A stretch of 61,176 bases of DNA from an uncultured Ignavibacteria bacterium (GTDB lineage Bacteria; Bacteroidota; Ignavibacteria; Ch128b). The stretch spans positions 1 through 61,176 of the forward strand of contig CALDZP010000078.1 of the NCBI GenBank assembly GCA_937944105.1, given 5' to 3'. Below the pieces are notes generated by a model. The model was not told the DNA's origin and did not search any database. It saw only the letters and a list, made by a program, of their open reading frames with translations. Each line of letters opens with the position of its first letter. Position 1 is the first letter of the stretch. The translations under genes were made by a program, and so were the position numbers. Below are positions 46,747 through 55,592 of this stretch, in pieces.

Positions 46747-47033
46747 TGTTTAACCTCCGTATACTTGTCTTTTTTTGATATAAACATTTTTTCTCTGATA
46801 ACTGATATAATGAGAATAACAAATCCAATTATTATAAAGATTAGACCAAATTTTAGAACAAGGTTCAGTTGAGTATCTCTAAAAAGAAGCAAAACAATTT
46901 CATAAAGAATATAAGAAACAAGTATTATTAATCCTGTGACAAAGAAGAACCAGCCCAAAGCTCTTTCAATTCGATTGAAGAGTTTATTCCAGTAAATATC
47001 AGTTTCAGTTTGCGAAGAATTTTTTTGATTCAT
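46743..47033 (-). CDS. Small two-helix membrane protein cotranscribed with YbjQ-like gene
   Basis: This 96-residue protein is of unknown function. It has a polar N-terminus, then two hydrophobic segments (ALGWFFFVTGLIILVSYILY, about 28-47, and LVLKFGLIFIIIGFVILIIS, about 57-76) and a short basic C-terminal tail. No signature is recognised. It is translationally coupled to the YbjQ-like gene through an ATGA overlap. The shape suggests a membrane anchor or partner for that protein. Confidence 0.6.
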   Translation of the reverse strand: MNQKNSSQTETDIYWNKLFNRIERALGWFFFVTGLIILVSYILYEIVLLLFRDTQLNLVLKFGLIFIIIGFVILIISVIREKMFISKKDKYTEVKQ

Positions 47034-47116
47034 TTTTCCCCCTTTAATTTGTGTTTAAAATTTTAGAATTCCACTTTTTGTCAAACTTTTACCAAACTTT
47101 GTTAAGCTTTAATTAA

Positions 47117-48982
47117 TTATTTAAGAATAATCATTTTTGATGTCATGTGAATGCCATCACTTGTAATTGAACAAAAATAAACTCCACTATTCAAATCAGT
47201 CGAATCAATTTTTATCATATTTTTACCGTTTAGATTTGAAATCCCATTTTCCGAATAAATCTTTTGACCAAGAGAATTAAAAAGTGAAAGATTATAAATT
47301 TTTTGTGGAGGAATAAAAAATTCAATTGTTGTGGATGAATTAAATGGATTTGGATAAATAAAAATCTTTTGATGTTTAAAGTTTTCATTCAAATTGGAAT
47401 TTTCTAGATCAACTTCAGTTGAAACATCTGCTGAAAGTATACGGTTGAGTTTAATGAAAGATGCATCAGCACGAACTTTTTTTCCTGGTTCAACTCCACG
47501 GTTACTTAAAATTAATACCAAGGTTCTACCTTTACTTAAATAAACGGTAGCTAATTTTTTCCATCTTTTATTCAAGAAGCTTGTTTGATCAATGAACACT
47601 GAATTTAAATTTCCTGCTGAATCTCTTACAAGATATTCGACATTACTGGACTGATCAGGCCCAGGTACTACAAAAGCGTAGACATCATAATAACCCGAAA
47701 CAGGAACATCGAAATAATAACTTACCGATGACGAATCTCCTCCGGTTGTGTAAATTGTTTGGTTTTCATAACCTGGGATTAGACTTGTGGTCCAGTTTCC
47801 ATATCGAACTGCATTTAATTGATCAGAGATTTTTGTGATACTTTTATATTCTCGCCAGTCAGGTGTAGAAAATGGCACAGCAGATTTTTGTTGGTATCGA
47901 TTTGCTCTTAATTCTTGAAAATAATTTCTCAAATCATTTGAATACCAGATTGAATTACCTTTGAATCCTTTTGTTCTTGTTACATCAATAAATTGAAAAA
48001 CCACCTGTGGTTGAAGTGAATTACTCCCAGGACTAACGGCAAACGATGGAAACACTTTTGATTTATCATTTACCAGTGTTTGAATATAATCAAGAATACT
48101 TGAAAATGCAGAGGGACTTTCGACATATGATTGAACTTGAACATTATCGATTTTGTTGTTATTTACCCACCAGACCCAATCCTGACAGAAATTATTGTAA
48201 GATGTGTATTGAGAAGCTGAGTATAGACTAGGGGCATTTGATAAATTAAATTTTGGTCTTACAGATTTTACGCTATCATAAACTCTTGCTTGAAATTCAT
48301 TTAATTTATCTGCTCGCCATCGAATCCACGATGGATCAGAATAATTAGTTGGGGGTGGATTTCCGTTATGCTCTAATCGATATAGGGAATCAGTGTAGCT
48401 GTCGTAACCATATTGAAGTGATGAATAACGAATTCTATCAAGTTCAAGACCATCTACATCATAATTCCTTACAATTTCCATTACAAGATCAATAAGAAAA
48501 TCCTGAACATCTTTTCTTGTTTGTACCATCCAGTAAAAATTAGAATTGTCTTTTTCACCTCCATCTAATCTTTTTGCAACCCAATCTGGATGTGAATCAA
48601 ATATTTTTCCTTTACCACTTGTTCCTGGATAATATGGTTCGTATCCCCCAACAAATCCGTACTCAAACCACGCCTCAACATGTAGACCATGTTTGTGAGC
48701 TTCGGCTATAGCTTCAGCTAAAATATCTCTTCCTTCATAAGTTGGATCTATATAAACTCCAGTGTGTTGATAAAAGACATTACTTTTCCAGAGAGGATAA
48801 CCTCTACTCCATACATTAATATAAATAACATTAAAATTTGCAGCTGCAATACTATCGATAGCATATGCAAGAGCTTCTTTTGTTCCCAATTGATCTCGAG
48901 CTATCCATGTTCCTCTGAGTTCTTGAGCTTTTAAGTTCTGTAAAGTTAGAATAATTAATATAAGTTTTAATAAGAGTTTCAT
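47117..48982 (-). CDS. Secreted GHL10-family glycosidase-like protein with a type IX secretion tail
   Basis: This 621-residue exported protein has a signal peptide (MKLLLKLILIILTLQNLKAQ). A glycosyl-hydrolase-like 10 (UPF0748/YngK-type) domain spans about 20-370: ELRGTWIARDQ, FNVIYINVWSRGYPLW, HVEAWFEYGFVGGYEPYYPG and VDGLELDRIRYSS. A CBM-like beta domain with YYFDVPVSGYYDVYAFVVPG and RTLVLILSNRGVEPG follows at about 395-515. The C-terminal 80 residues are a Por-type sorting domain with YPNPFNSSTTIEFF and DLNSGVYFCSI. It is probably delivered to the cell surface and acts on a polysaccharide or peptidoglycan-derived glycan. A 376-base gap upstream shows no gene. Confidence 0.85.
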   Translation of the reverse strand: MKLLLKLILIILTLQNLKAQELRGTWIARDQLGTKEALAYAIDSIAAANFNVIYINVWSRGYPLWKSNVFYQHTGVYIDPTYEGRDILAEAIAEAHKHGLHVEAWFEYGFVGGYEPYYPGTSGKGKIFDSHPDWVAKRLDGGEKDNSNFYWMVQTRKDVQDFLIDLVMEIVRNYDVDGLELDRIRYSSLQYGYDSYTDSLYRLEHNGNPPPTNYSDPSWIRWRADKLNEFQARVYDSVKSVRPKFNLSNAPSLYSASQYTSYNNFCQDWVWWVNNNKIDNVQVQSYVESPSAFSSILDYIQTLVNDKSKVFPSFAVSPGSNSLQPQVVFQFIDVTRTKGFKGNSIWYSNDLRNYFQELRANRYQQKSAVPFSTPDWREYKSITKISDQLNAVRYGNWTTSLIPGYENQTIYTTGGDSSSVSYYFDVPVSGYYDVYAFVVPGPDQSSNVEYLVRDSAGNLNSVFIDQTSFLNKRWKKLATVYLSKGRTLVLILSNRGVEPGKKVRADASFIKLNRILSADVSTEVDLENSNLNENFKHQKIFIYPNPFNSSTTIEFFIPPQKIYNLSLFNSLGQKIYSENGISNLNGKNMIKIDSTDLNSGVYFCSITSDGIHMTSKMIILK

Positions 48983-49358
48983 TTGAGTTTTTCCTTTTTA
49001 AATTTACAAAAGACTTTTATGAAGTAAATTAAGATAACAAAAAATCTTTTTATTGTGAAAGCAGCGAAAAAGTATTTAGTTCGCGTTAATTACATCCAGA
49101 TGATTTTTATTTATAGGATTTGATTTTCAAACTAGAAGAAGAAAATTCACAACAAAAGTTTAAAAGGAGTTGAGATAGTTTTTTATAATTTTTTGAGATG
49201 ACAGAAAAAATACAGCTCTTATAAAATTTCTGTTATTGATTAATTTTAAAGAATTTACTTCACTTAACTGATAAGGATTAAAAATTAAAATTGCAAAATG
49301 AAATTGGTTATAATTTTGCTGAATAAGTTTAAAAGTTTTTCTATTAATCTATGAATTT

Positions 49359-49859
49359 TCAGTAACTTAAATATTCAATTTGTTCTTCAGAGTTTTCAGA
49401 AGCTCCAAAGGTTTTTTTCAGTATTTCTTTACGATATTCGAAAATTTTCAGAACTCTATTTTTTATGAATAAATTGTTAACAATCTCACCTAAAAAACCA
49501 AAGGGCATAGTATAAGATACGATATCCTGTATTTGGACACTGTTATTCTGAATTTCTTTGAAAATATGTTCGTGGTGCCACATTCTATAAGGGCCAAATC
49601 TTTGTTCGTCTACAAAATAAAATGGCTCGTTAACATGAGTAATTTCTGTTACCCATCTTGTTGGTAGGTTTAGTATTGGCCTGATTTTGTATACAATTAT
49701 CATCCCGGCATACATTTTTCGGGGTAATTCGGTCAAAATTTCAAAATCCAACCATTCAGGGGTGATTTTAGAAAGATTCCTTGGATCTGAGAAGAATTCC
49801 CAGGCAGTTGACAAAGAAATTGGTAGAACCTGAGAGGTTTTAATTTGATATACTTTCAT
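49359..49859 (-). CDS. SRPBCC / START-like ligand-binding domain protein
   Basis: This 166-residue soluble protein has the Bet-v1-like (SRPBCC) helix-grip pattern: ISLSTAWEFFSDPRNLSKIT at the N-terminus, then strands including GMIIVYKIRP and WVTEITHVNEPFYFVDEQRF, the conserved YRMWHHEHIF, and a long C-terminal helix. Such proteins bind hydrophobic ligands; this group is often annotated as cyclase/dehydrase-like. The ligand is unknown. The gene is alone, with gaps of 376 bases downstream and 534 bases upstream. Confidence 0.8.
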   Translation of the reverse strand: MKVYQIKTSQVLPISLSTAWEFFSDPRNLSKITPEWLDFEILTELPRKMYAGMIIVYKIRPILNLPTRWVTEITHVNEPFYFVDEQRFGPYRMWHHEHIFKEIQNNSVQIQDIVSYTMPFGFLGEIVNNLFIKNRVLKIFEYRKEILKKTFGASENSEEQIEYLSY

Positions 49860-50393
49860 ACTTTTCGTCTAAAATTTTGTTAAAAACAAATTAAGTTCAA
49901 TAAAAATTCGATATAAATAAAGATAGGGAAATAAAACATTTCTGTTTTTAAAACAATATTTTAATATCTCACATCTTCATGTTAACGAATGGCATATGCA
50001 TAAGTTATTGTCGTTTCATCAATTGGACATGTATTTTCTTTCAATAGAAATTGAAAAAATTAAAGTTCGGTTTATAATTGGACAAATATTTTAGCTTTTC
50101 ATTTTTTTATAATATTAGCAATCGTGAAATAAAATTTTTTATGGATTATTAAGAATTAATTATGTTAAGAAGGTAAGAGAGTTTTTTGACTTTAAAATTT
50201 ATAAGCTTTAATCCAAAATTGTTGACCGTGTGAAATGATAAATCAATTTTGGTCGTTGTATTTTATAAACATTAGATAAAATTCAATTACGAATGATAAT
50301 ATTATTATTACATTCATAATTTTATCCAGGTAAAAATGGCCTGAAGGTAATGAATTTTATTTATCATTAATTTTGTAAAAATCTGGAGATTAA
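49860..50393. other. Intergenic region upstream of terC without a recognised gene
   Basis: This 534-base AT-rich gap between the divergent SRPBCC and terC genes shows no convincing open reading frame. A short direct repeat, AATTGGACA, occurs at 50021-50029 and 50076-50084, each followed by a TATTTT. I looked for a yybP-ykoY manganese riboswitch, common before terC genes, but saw no recognisable core. Confidence 0.4.
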
Positions 50394-51329
50394 ATGACAA
50401 CACAACTGTGGTACTGGATAATATTTACCATTCTTGTTTCTGTAATGCTCGCAATTGATTTATGGTTCACAGATCATAGAAAAACAAAACTTGGAATAAA
50501 GCGAGCTCTTATCTGGAGTGCAATCTGGATTGGGGTGGCTTTGCTATATAATATTTCAATTTACTTTAAGTTTCCAAATGGTCACGTCAAAGCAATGGAA
50601 TTTCTTGCTGCCTATTTGATTGAAAAATCTTTATCTGTTGATAATTTATTCGTGTTTATAATGATTTTTACTATTATGGGGATCGAAGATCGTGATCAGC
50701 CTCATATCCTCAAATGGGGTATAATTGGTGCAATTATATTTAGAATAATATTTATTCTCGCTGGAGTTGCGCTTATTCAAAAATTTGAATTCGTAATATA
50801 TTTATTCGGTATTATTCTTCTTTATACATCCTATAAAATGGCTTTTACAGAAGAGAAAAAAATTGAGCCAGAGAAAAATTTGTTTGTGAAATTAGCTTCA
50901 AAAATTTTCCCAATTAAAACTAATAATGTCCATAAGTTTTTTGTTAAAGAAAATAAAAAAGTTTATATAACGAATTTATTTCTTACTTTACTTTTAATTG
51001 AATCAACAGATATTGTATTTGCAATTGATTCAATTCCAGCGGTTATCGCAATTTCTCGCGATCCATTTATAGTCATAACGTCAAATATTTTTGCAATTCT
51101 TGGTTTAAGAGCACTTTATTTTGCACTTGCTGGAATAATGGGTCTTTTTAGATACTTAAAGTATGGAATTTCTTTTTTACTGTTTTTTGTTGGAATTAAA
51201 ATGTTAATATCAGAATTTTATCATGTTCCAATTTATGTATCTCTGACTGTAATTGCGGTAACAATTACAATATCTATACTTGCTTCGATTGTTATAAAAG
51301 AAAATAAAATTATTGAAAATAAAAATTAA
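50394..51329 (+). CDS. TerC/Alx family integral membrane protein
   Basis: This 311-residue protein has about eight to nine membrane segments. The family motif TDIVFAIDSIPAVIAISRDP (near residue 205) carries the conserved acidic residues. An earlier matching motif, EKSLSVDNLFVFIMIF, gives the pair of Asp residues thought to bind manganese or calcium. Family members (Alx, TerC, YkoY) export Mn2+ or help metalate secreted enzymes; others give tellurite resistance. The next gene is a convergent NicO-type transporter only three bases away, making a small metal-transport pair. GGAG precedes the ATG. Confidence 0.92.
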   Translation: MTTQLWYWIIFTILVSVMLAIDLWFTDHRKTKLGIKRALIWSAIWIGVALLYNISIYFKFPNGHVKAMEFLAAYLIEKSLSVDNLFVFIMIFTIMGIEDRDQPHILKWGIIGAIIFRIIFILAGVALIQKFEFVIYLFGIILLYTSYKMAFTEEKKIEPEKNLFVKLASKIFPIKTNNVHKFFVKENKKVYITNLFLTLLLIESTDIVFAIDSIPAVIAISRDPFIVITSNIFAILGLRALYFALAGIMGLFRYLKYGISFLLFFVGIKMLISEFYHVPIYVSLTVIAVTITISILASIVIKENKIIENKN

Positions 51330-51332
51330 GGG

Positions 51333-52040
51333 TTATAACCCAAAGAATTGAACACCGATACCACAGATTAGAATTGTTAATCCTGCTAATGTGTGAATAT
51401 GTTTTTCCAATTTTTTCTCTGGTAGTAATTTTATTCCATATAATCCAAATAAAACCATAATAACCATTGTAAGTATTGTGGTAATTCCGAAAATTAAAGT
51501 TACAAGCACAAGACCAGAAATACTATGATTTGCAGCTGGAAGCATCAAAACAGGGATTAAAGCTTCACATGGACCAAAAACAAAAATGATGAATAATGCC
51601 CATCCAGAAATTTTTTCAGGTTTATTATGAATATGTTTATGTTCTATACCTTTGTGATTATGTTCATGTGTATGATTTAAATTTTGTTCCGGGTGAAAAT
51701 GAGCATGAGAATGTTTCTTTTTCGCACTAAAAATTCCATAGATTGTGTAAGCAAGACCAAATGTTATTAACAACCATCCCGCAATTTCACCTCTGGTATT
51801 TTCAATTGATTCGAGTTTCGAAATAGAAAGACCAAGAGCGATTCCTATAACTCCAATGATAACAGTTGAAAGGACATGACCTATTCCACAAAGTGTAGTT
51901 ATTACTATAGTTTTTATTTTTGACCAGTTTAAAGATTTTGATAAAGCAATAAATGGAATATAATGATCCACTCCTAAAACAGTGTGAATAAATCCAAGTG
52001 ATGCCGATGTAACTAATAATATTGATAATTCGTTGTTCAT
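51333..52040 (-). CDS. NicO / UreH-type membrane transporter, probably for nickel or cobalt
   Basis: This 235-residue membrane protein has about six hydrophobic segments. The first helix contains the HX4DH signature of the NicO/RcnA family (HTVLGVDHYIPF). A second motif, GIGHVLSTVIIG, follows. A long cytoplasmic or periplasmic loop between residues about 107-145 is very histidine-rich (HSHAHFHPEQNLNHTHEHNH), as in RcnA-like and HupE-like metal proteins. After it, GPCEALIPVLMLPA is typical of the DsbD/UreH fold. It may export or import Ni2+ or Co2+. It converges with terC with only three bases between the stops. Confidence 0.85.
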   Translation of the reverse strand: MNNELSILLVTSASLGFIHTVLGVDHYIPFIALSKSLNWSKIKTIVITTLCGIGHVLSTVIIGVIGIALGLSISKLESIENTRGEIAGWLLITFGLAYTIYGIFSAKKKHSHAHFHPEQNLNHTHEHNHKGIEHKHIHNKPEKISGWALFIIFVFGPCEALIPVLMLPAANHSISGLVLVTLIFGITTILTMVIMVLFGLYGIKLLPEKKLEKHIHTLAGLTILICGIGVQFFGL

Positions 52041-52199
52041 TTTATAATTAATTTTTTTGGTAACATAAAGATTAAATATTTGCCAACAATATAAATTAAA
52101 TTATTTTTATGTTCAAGGTTAATGGAATTATTTGCATGGTTTTTTCGTGAGATTTTTGAAATAATTAACATTTAAAATAACGGATTTATGGAATCATTT

Positions 52200-52620
52200 T
52201 TATATTGGAGTTTAGCTTGATGTGTTGTCTTTCGTCAAACTCAGGATGATATCTTAGTAATGTTATGCTGAACTTGTGCTCAATTTGTTTCAGCGTTTCT
52301 TAGATCCTGAAATAAATTCAGGATGATTTTTTGACTGTAGATTTTGAAACAAGTTCAGAATTACATTGTGGTTTTTATATTCCGAAACAAGTTCGAGATC
52401 ACAGTTTTTTGTTATTCTGAATCTTGTGCCGAAATTATTTTAGCATTGTTTCCGCATCTTCGCCTGATTGTCATGCTGAACTTGTTTCAGCATCTATATC
52501 TTCGTCTGATTGTCATGCTGAACTTGTTTCAGCATCTATTTAAATTCTGAAACGAATTCAGAATGGCAATTTAAAGATTTAGATTTTGAAACAAGTTCAG
52601 AACGACATTTTTATCAAGCT
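52200..52620. repeat. Hairpin-repeat block (TGAACTTGTTTCA family)
   Basis: About nine copies or fragments of a short palindromic element lie here in both orientations, for example GTCATGCTGAACTTGTTTCA at 52470-52489 and 52512-52531 (42 bases apart), and TTCTGAAACGAATTCAGAA near 52546-52564. The core is a 7-bp stem around a 5-base loop (TGCTGAA-CTTGT-TTCAGCA). Stem bases vary in a paired way between copies. The last copy runs up to the upstream side of the ICMT-like gene. The remaining 52041-52199 is AT-rich with no gene seen. Confidence 0.85.
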
Positions 52621-52666
52621 GAACCTTGAGTCTCTATTTATTAATTTTGAAAAAAGCGAATGGATT

Positions 52667-53263
52667 ATGAATTACGATTATTTGATTAATTTGATTATTG
52701 TAATCAATATTGTACTTACATTTTCAGCAAACATTCCAATTGCTGGATATTCTTTTAAGAGAAAATTGCAACCTGTTTTATCAAGAGCAAATTCATATCT
52801 CCAAAGTGTACCAAAAACTATATCAACTTTAATTTTTCTGTTAATAATTGCAGGTTTATTTGGTATTGGCAGATTTGAGATTGATAATCAAATTGTTAAT
52901 GGCTTAAGAGTTGTCTCAGCTATTTTGTTTGTATTTTTTTCGTGGGTACAAATCTATGCGACTAAAAAGCTTGGTGAGTTTTATTCTCCTGATATAGTAG
53001 TGTTTAAAAATCACCAGGTTATTGATGATGGATTGTATAAAATTATCAGACACCCAATATATTTGAGTCAATTTCTACAGGATTTTTTTGCTGGAATAGC
53101 CCTTTTGAATTTACCCATTATTTTATTAACTACTTTTGTTGAATTACCACTTTATATAAAAAGAACAAATCTTGAAGAGAAAATACTCGAAAATAATGTT
53201 CCTGCTTATTCCGATTATTCAAAAAGAACTGGTAAATGGTTCCCTAAAATTTTTAATGGATGA
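52667..53263 (+). CDS. Isoprenylcysteine carboxyl methyltransferase-like membrane protein
   Basis: This 198-residue protein has four to five membrane helices and the ICMT/PEMT motif DGLYKIIRHPIYLSQFLQ, followed by EEKILENNVPAYSDYSKRTG. The start at 52667 (MNYDYLINLIIVINIVLTFS) is preferred. A longer reading from 52586 would be translated out of the palindromic repeat, so it is unlikely. The product probably methylates a lipid or small molecule in the membrane. It is followed by a small membrane protein gene 28 bases downstream. It belongs to the same broad family as the protein at 25840-26469. Confidence 0.75.
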   Translation: MNYDYLINLIIVINIVLTFSANIPIAGYSFKRKLQPVLSRANSYLQSVPKTISTLIFLLIIAGLFGIGRFEIDNQIVNGLRVVSAILFVFFSWVQIYATKKLGEFYSPDIVVFKNHQVIDDGLYKIIRHPIYLSQFLQDFFAGIALLNLPIILLTTFVELPLYIKRTNLEEKILENNVPAYSDYSKRTGKWFPKIFNG

Positions 53264-53291
53264 GATTAAAATTAATTAAGGTTGAGATAGA

Positions 53292-53762
53292 TTGGATTAT
53301 TTTTACATTTTTATTTTGGTTGTTTCAACATTTTCTCTTGGTTTCGATTTTTTTTACAATAATTCATTTAATAAGGGAATGATTTATAGTCTTTCCAGTC
53401 AAAAGCAAATTCCAATGAAGTTCGTTTTATCAGCTTCTTTGAAAACTTTCCTCTTTGTAAAAATATTGCTGATTGTGGCGCCATTAGCTTTTATTCTAAT
53501 TATTCTACTTTTACAATTGAGAATTGCAATTTTATACTGGATTTCTTTATTCGTGTGTATTTTCAATGGAATGTATTTTATTGGTTATCTTTACCCAAAA
53601 ATTAAAAGAATGATTCATTGGGATATTAAAAATCCAATTCATAAATGGGAAAGTCTGTATAAAAGCTATAATCAATCTTCTGAAATTCTTTTAATTATTT
53701 CATTGATAAACTTTATTTTAATTCTTATAGCATTTTTAAATGAATCACTTAAGATTATTTAA
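53292..53762 (+). CDS. Small hypothetical membrane protein
   Basis: This 156-residue protein has about four hydrophobic segments (near 5-20, 55-80, 82-102 and 135-155) and no recognised motif. The likely start is TTG; an internal ATG at about residue 30 would remove the first helix. It follows the ICMT-like gene closely, suggesting one transcript, and its 3' end overlaps the convergent TPR-membrane gene by 18 bases. Function is unknown. Confidence 0.5.
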   Translation: MDYFYIFILVVSTFSLGFDFFYNNSFNKGMIYSLSSQKQIPMKFVLSASLKTFLFVKILLIVAPLAFILIILLLQLRIAILYWISLFVCIFNGMYFIGYLYPKIKRMIHWDIKNPIHKWESLYKSYNQSSEILLIISLINFILILIAFLNESLKII

Positions 53763-55526
53763 TCTTTGAGATAGAATGTTGTTGGAAGGGAATCCTTTTT
53801 TAATTGCTTTTTCCAAATAAAATTTACTTGAGTCAATTTGATTTTTGTTAAAATAATACAATGCGAGATTAAAATATCCTTCCGAAAAATCAGGATTGAT
53901 TTGAGTTGACTTTAAAAATTGATTGAATGCTAAAGAGTTATTACCTCTTCGAGCATATAAAACTCCAAGATTATTTATCGCTTCAAAGTAATCTGGTTTT
54001 AGTTCAATTGCCTTCTTTAAATAATACTCAGCTTGAACCAAATGGTTTTTTTGAAGGTAAAGATTACCAAGACTATTATAAATTGAATAATGATTTGGAT
54101 TGAGTCTCAAAGCTTTTAAGAAATAGAACTCTGCGCTATCTATCTGTCCTTTTAATTTGAAGTTAGTTCCAACATTCATAAGAGTTTCAAATGAATTTGG
54201 ATTTAATTCAAGTGAAATGCGATAATGTTTTTCAGCTAAATCATATTTTCCCGATCTATGATAAACATTAGCAATTCCTCTTTGAATAAAAAAAGAATTC
54301 GATAAAGACTTAAGAGCTGATTCGTAAAACACAAGAGGGTTTTTAAAATTTCTGGTATGATAAATATTCAAAAAAGTGAAAAGTATGAATATAAAGATGT
54401 AAGATATGACAAAGTATTTTTCTTGAATCCTGTCAATTAGTTTAATCTGACTGAACGATAAAAAAATACCAAACATCGGAACATATAATCTATGATCCAA
54501 AAAATTTGTAAAACCAATTATACCAACAGATCCACTTACTAAAAATGCTAAAAACCACAAAATTCCGAATAAAAATATTTTATAGTTCTTTATTCCAGTG
54601 AAACACAAAGCAATAAATAAAACAAAAGAAATAATTCCATAGATTAAATTTATATTATCTGGTAGTGTAATTACGTTTAAATTGAAAGGCAAAAATATTT
54701 TACCGAAATAGTTTATAAATCCTTTAATGTAATCAGATGTTTTTAAAGTAATTTTATCAATTTCTGGAGTTTGAATTTGAGCGTAAGTTCTGAGAATTAA
54801 ATAAATAAAAATTGGAATTATGAAAGAAATTGAAACGAAAATTTTATCAATTCTTCTAAGTTTGGAGTTTTCAAATAAAATTTGAAATAATATGATAAAA
54901 AATAAAATAACCAATCCATTTTCTTTCGAAAGCAAGCTAAGGAGAAATGAAAGTCCCGTTAAAATTAAATATAGAAACCGTAAATGAATATTATCATTTT
55001 TAGCTTCAGCAAATTTTTTATAGCAAATGAAAGTTAAGCCAATAAAAATAAATAGTATTATATCGTTTCTTCCTGGTATCCATGCAACTGCCTGGCTTAA
55101 TGAAGGATGAATTGTAAAGATTAAAGTTAATAAAAGAGATCGTGTTCGTTTTTGAACGAAATGATTAATTAAGATAAAGAAAATAAAACTTGCGAATACA
55201 TGATAAATGACATTTGAAAGATGAAACATAAATGCATTTTTATTACCAATTATTGAATCGATCATAAAAGTTAATGAAATAATGGGTCGGTAATAAATTC
55301 CTGATTCAGAAATCATTAAATCTTTTTTGAAGAGCAAAGGTAAATTTTCAATTCGATTTAGGATGTGTGTTTTCTTTACAATTAAATCATAATCATCGAG
55401 TGCAGTGTAATCGAATGTTAATGTTTGAAAGTACAAAACAAGTGTAATGGTAAATAGTAAAATAAAAACTATAAAATTAGAATAACTGATTTTTTCAAAA
55501 TAATTTTTAATTTTTTCCAAATTCAT
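53745..55526 (-). CDS. TMTC-like membrane protein with C-terminal TPR repeats
   Basis: This protein of about 593 residues has some ten membrane helices in the first 400 residues, then four to five TPR units from about 410: IQRGIANVYHRSGKYDLAEK, HYRISLELNPNSFETLMNVG, IYNSLGNLYLQKNHLVQAEY and AINNLGVLYARRGNNSLAFN. The N-terminal loop motif TALDDYDLIV and the helical bundle resemble GT-C glycosyltransferases of the PMT/TMTC type, in which such an acidic pair binds the lipid-linked sugar. Bacterial homologues are common in Bacteroidota but uncharacterised. It may glycosylate secreted proteins or only act as a scaffold. Confidence 0.75.
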   Translation of the reverse strand: MNLEKIKNYFEKISYSNFIVFILLFTITLVLYFQTLTFDYTALDDYDLIVKKTHILNRIENLPLLFKKDLMISESGIYYRPIISLTFMIDSIIGNKNAFMFHLSNVIYHVFASFIFFILINHFVQKRTRSLLLTLIFTIHPSLSQAVAWIPGRNDIILFIFIGLTFICYKKFAEAKNDNIHLRFLYLILTGLSFLLSLLSKENGLVILFFIILFQILFENSKLRRIDKIFVSISFIIPIFIYLILRTYAQIQTPEIDKITLKTSDYIKGFINYFGKIFLPFNLNVITLPDNINLIYGIISFVLFIALCFTGIKNYKIFLFGILWFLAFLVSGSVGIIGFTNFLDHRLYVPMFGIFLSFSQIKLIDRIQEKYFVISYIFIFILFTFLNIYHTRNFKNPLVFYESALKSLSNSFFIQRGIANVYHRSGKYDLAEKHYRISLELNPNSFETLMNVGTNFKLKGQIDSAEFYFLKALRLNPNHYSIYNSLGNLYLQKNHLVQAEYYLKKAIELKPDYFEAINNLGVLYARRGNNSLAFNQFLKSTQINPDFSEGYFNLALYYFNKNQIDSSKFYLEKAIKKGFPSNNILSQRLNNLK

Positions 55527-55557
55527 TCGCACTCAAATTAAAGATTTAAATACGACA

Positions 55558-55585
55558 AGCGATGAAGATTATTTACTTCATCGCT
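55558..55585 (-). terminator. Perfect 10-bp hairpin downstream of the M1 peptidase gene
   Basis: AGCGATGAAG (55558-55567) and CTTCATCGCT (55576-55585) pair perfectly around an 8-base loop, 8 bases beyond the peptidase stop. The downstream tract on the minus strand (GTCGTATTTAAATC) has only a modest T content, so it may be a weak terminator or a processing hairpin before the TPR gene. Confidence 0.6.
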
Positions 55586-55592
55586 AAATGAA

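Noticed and set aside
50160-50393. Manganese (yybP-ykoY) riboswitch before terC
   Set aside because: The location is typical, but I could not find the conserved loop sequences or a convincing paired core.
52344-52550. 68-residue open reading frame in the repeat block
   Set aside because: It is made of repeat units (the peptide repeats LRLIVMLNLFQHL), with no ribosome site; it is a by-product of the palindromic repeats.
52586-52666. Longer start for the ICMT-like gene
   Set aside because: The extra N-terminal residues are translated from the hairpin repeat; the membrane protein starts naturally at the ATG at 52667.
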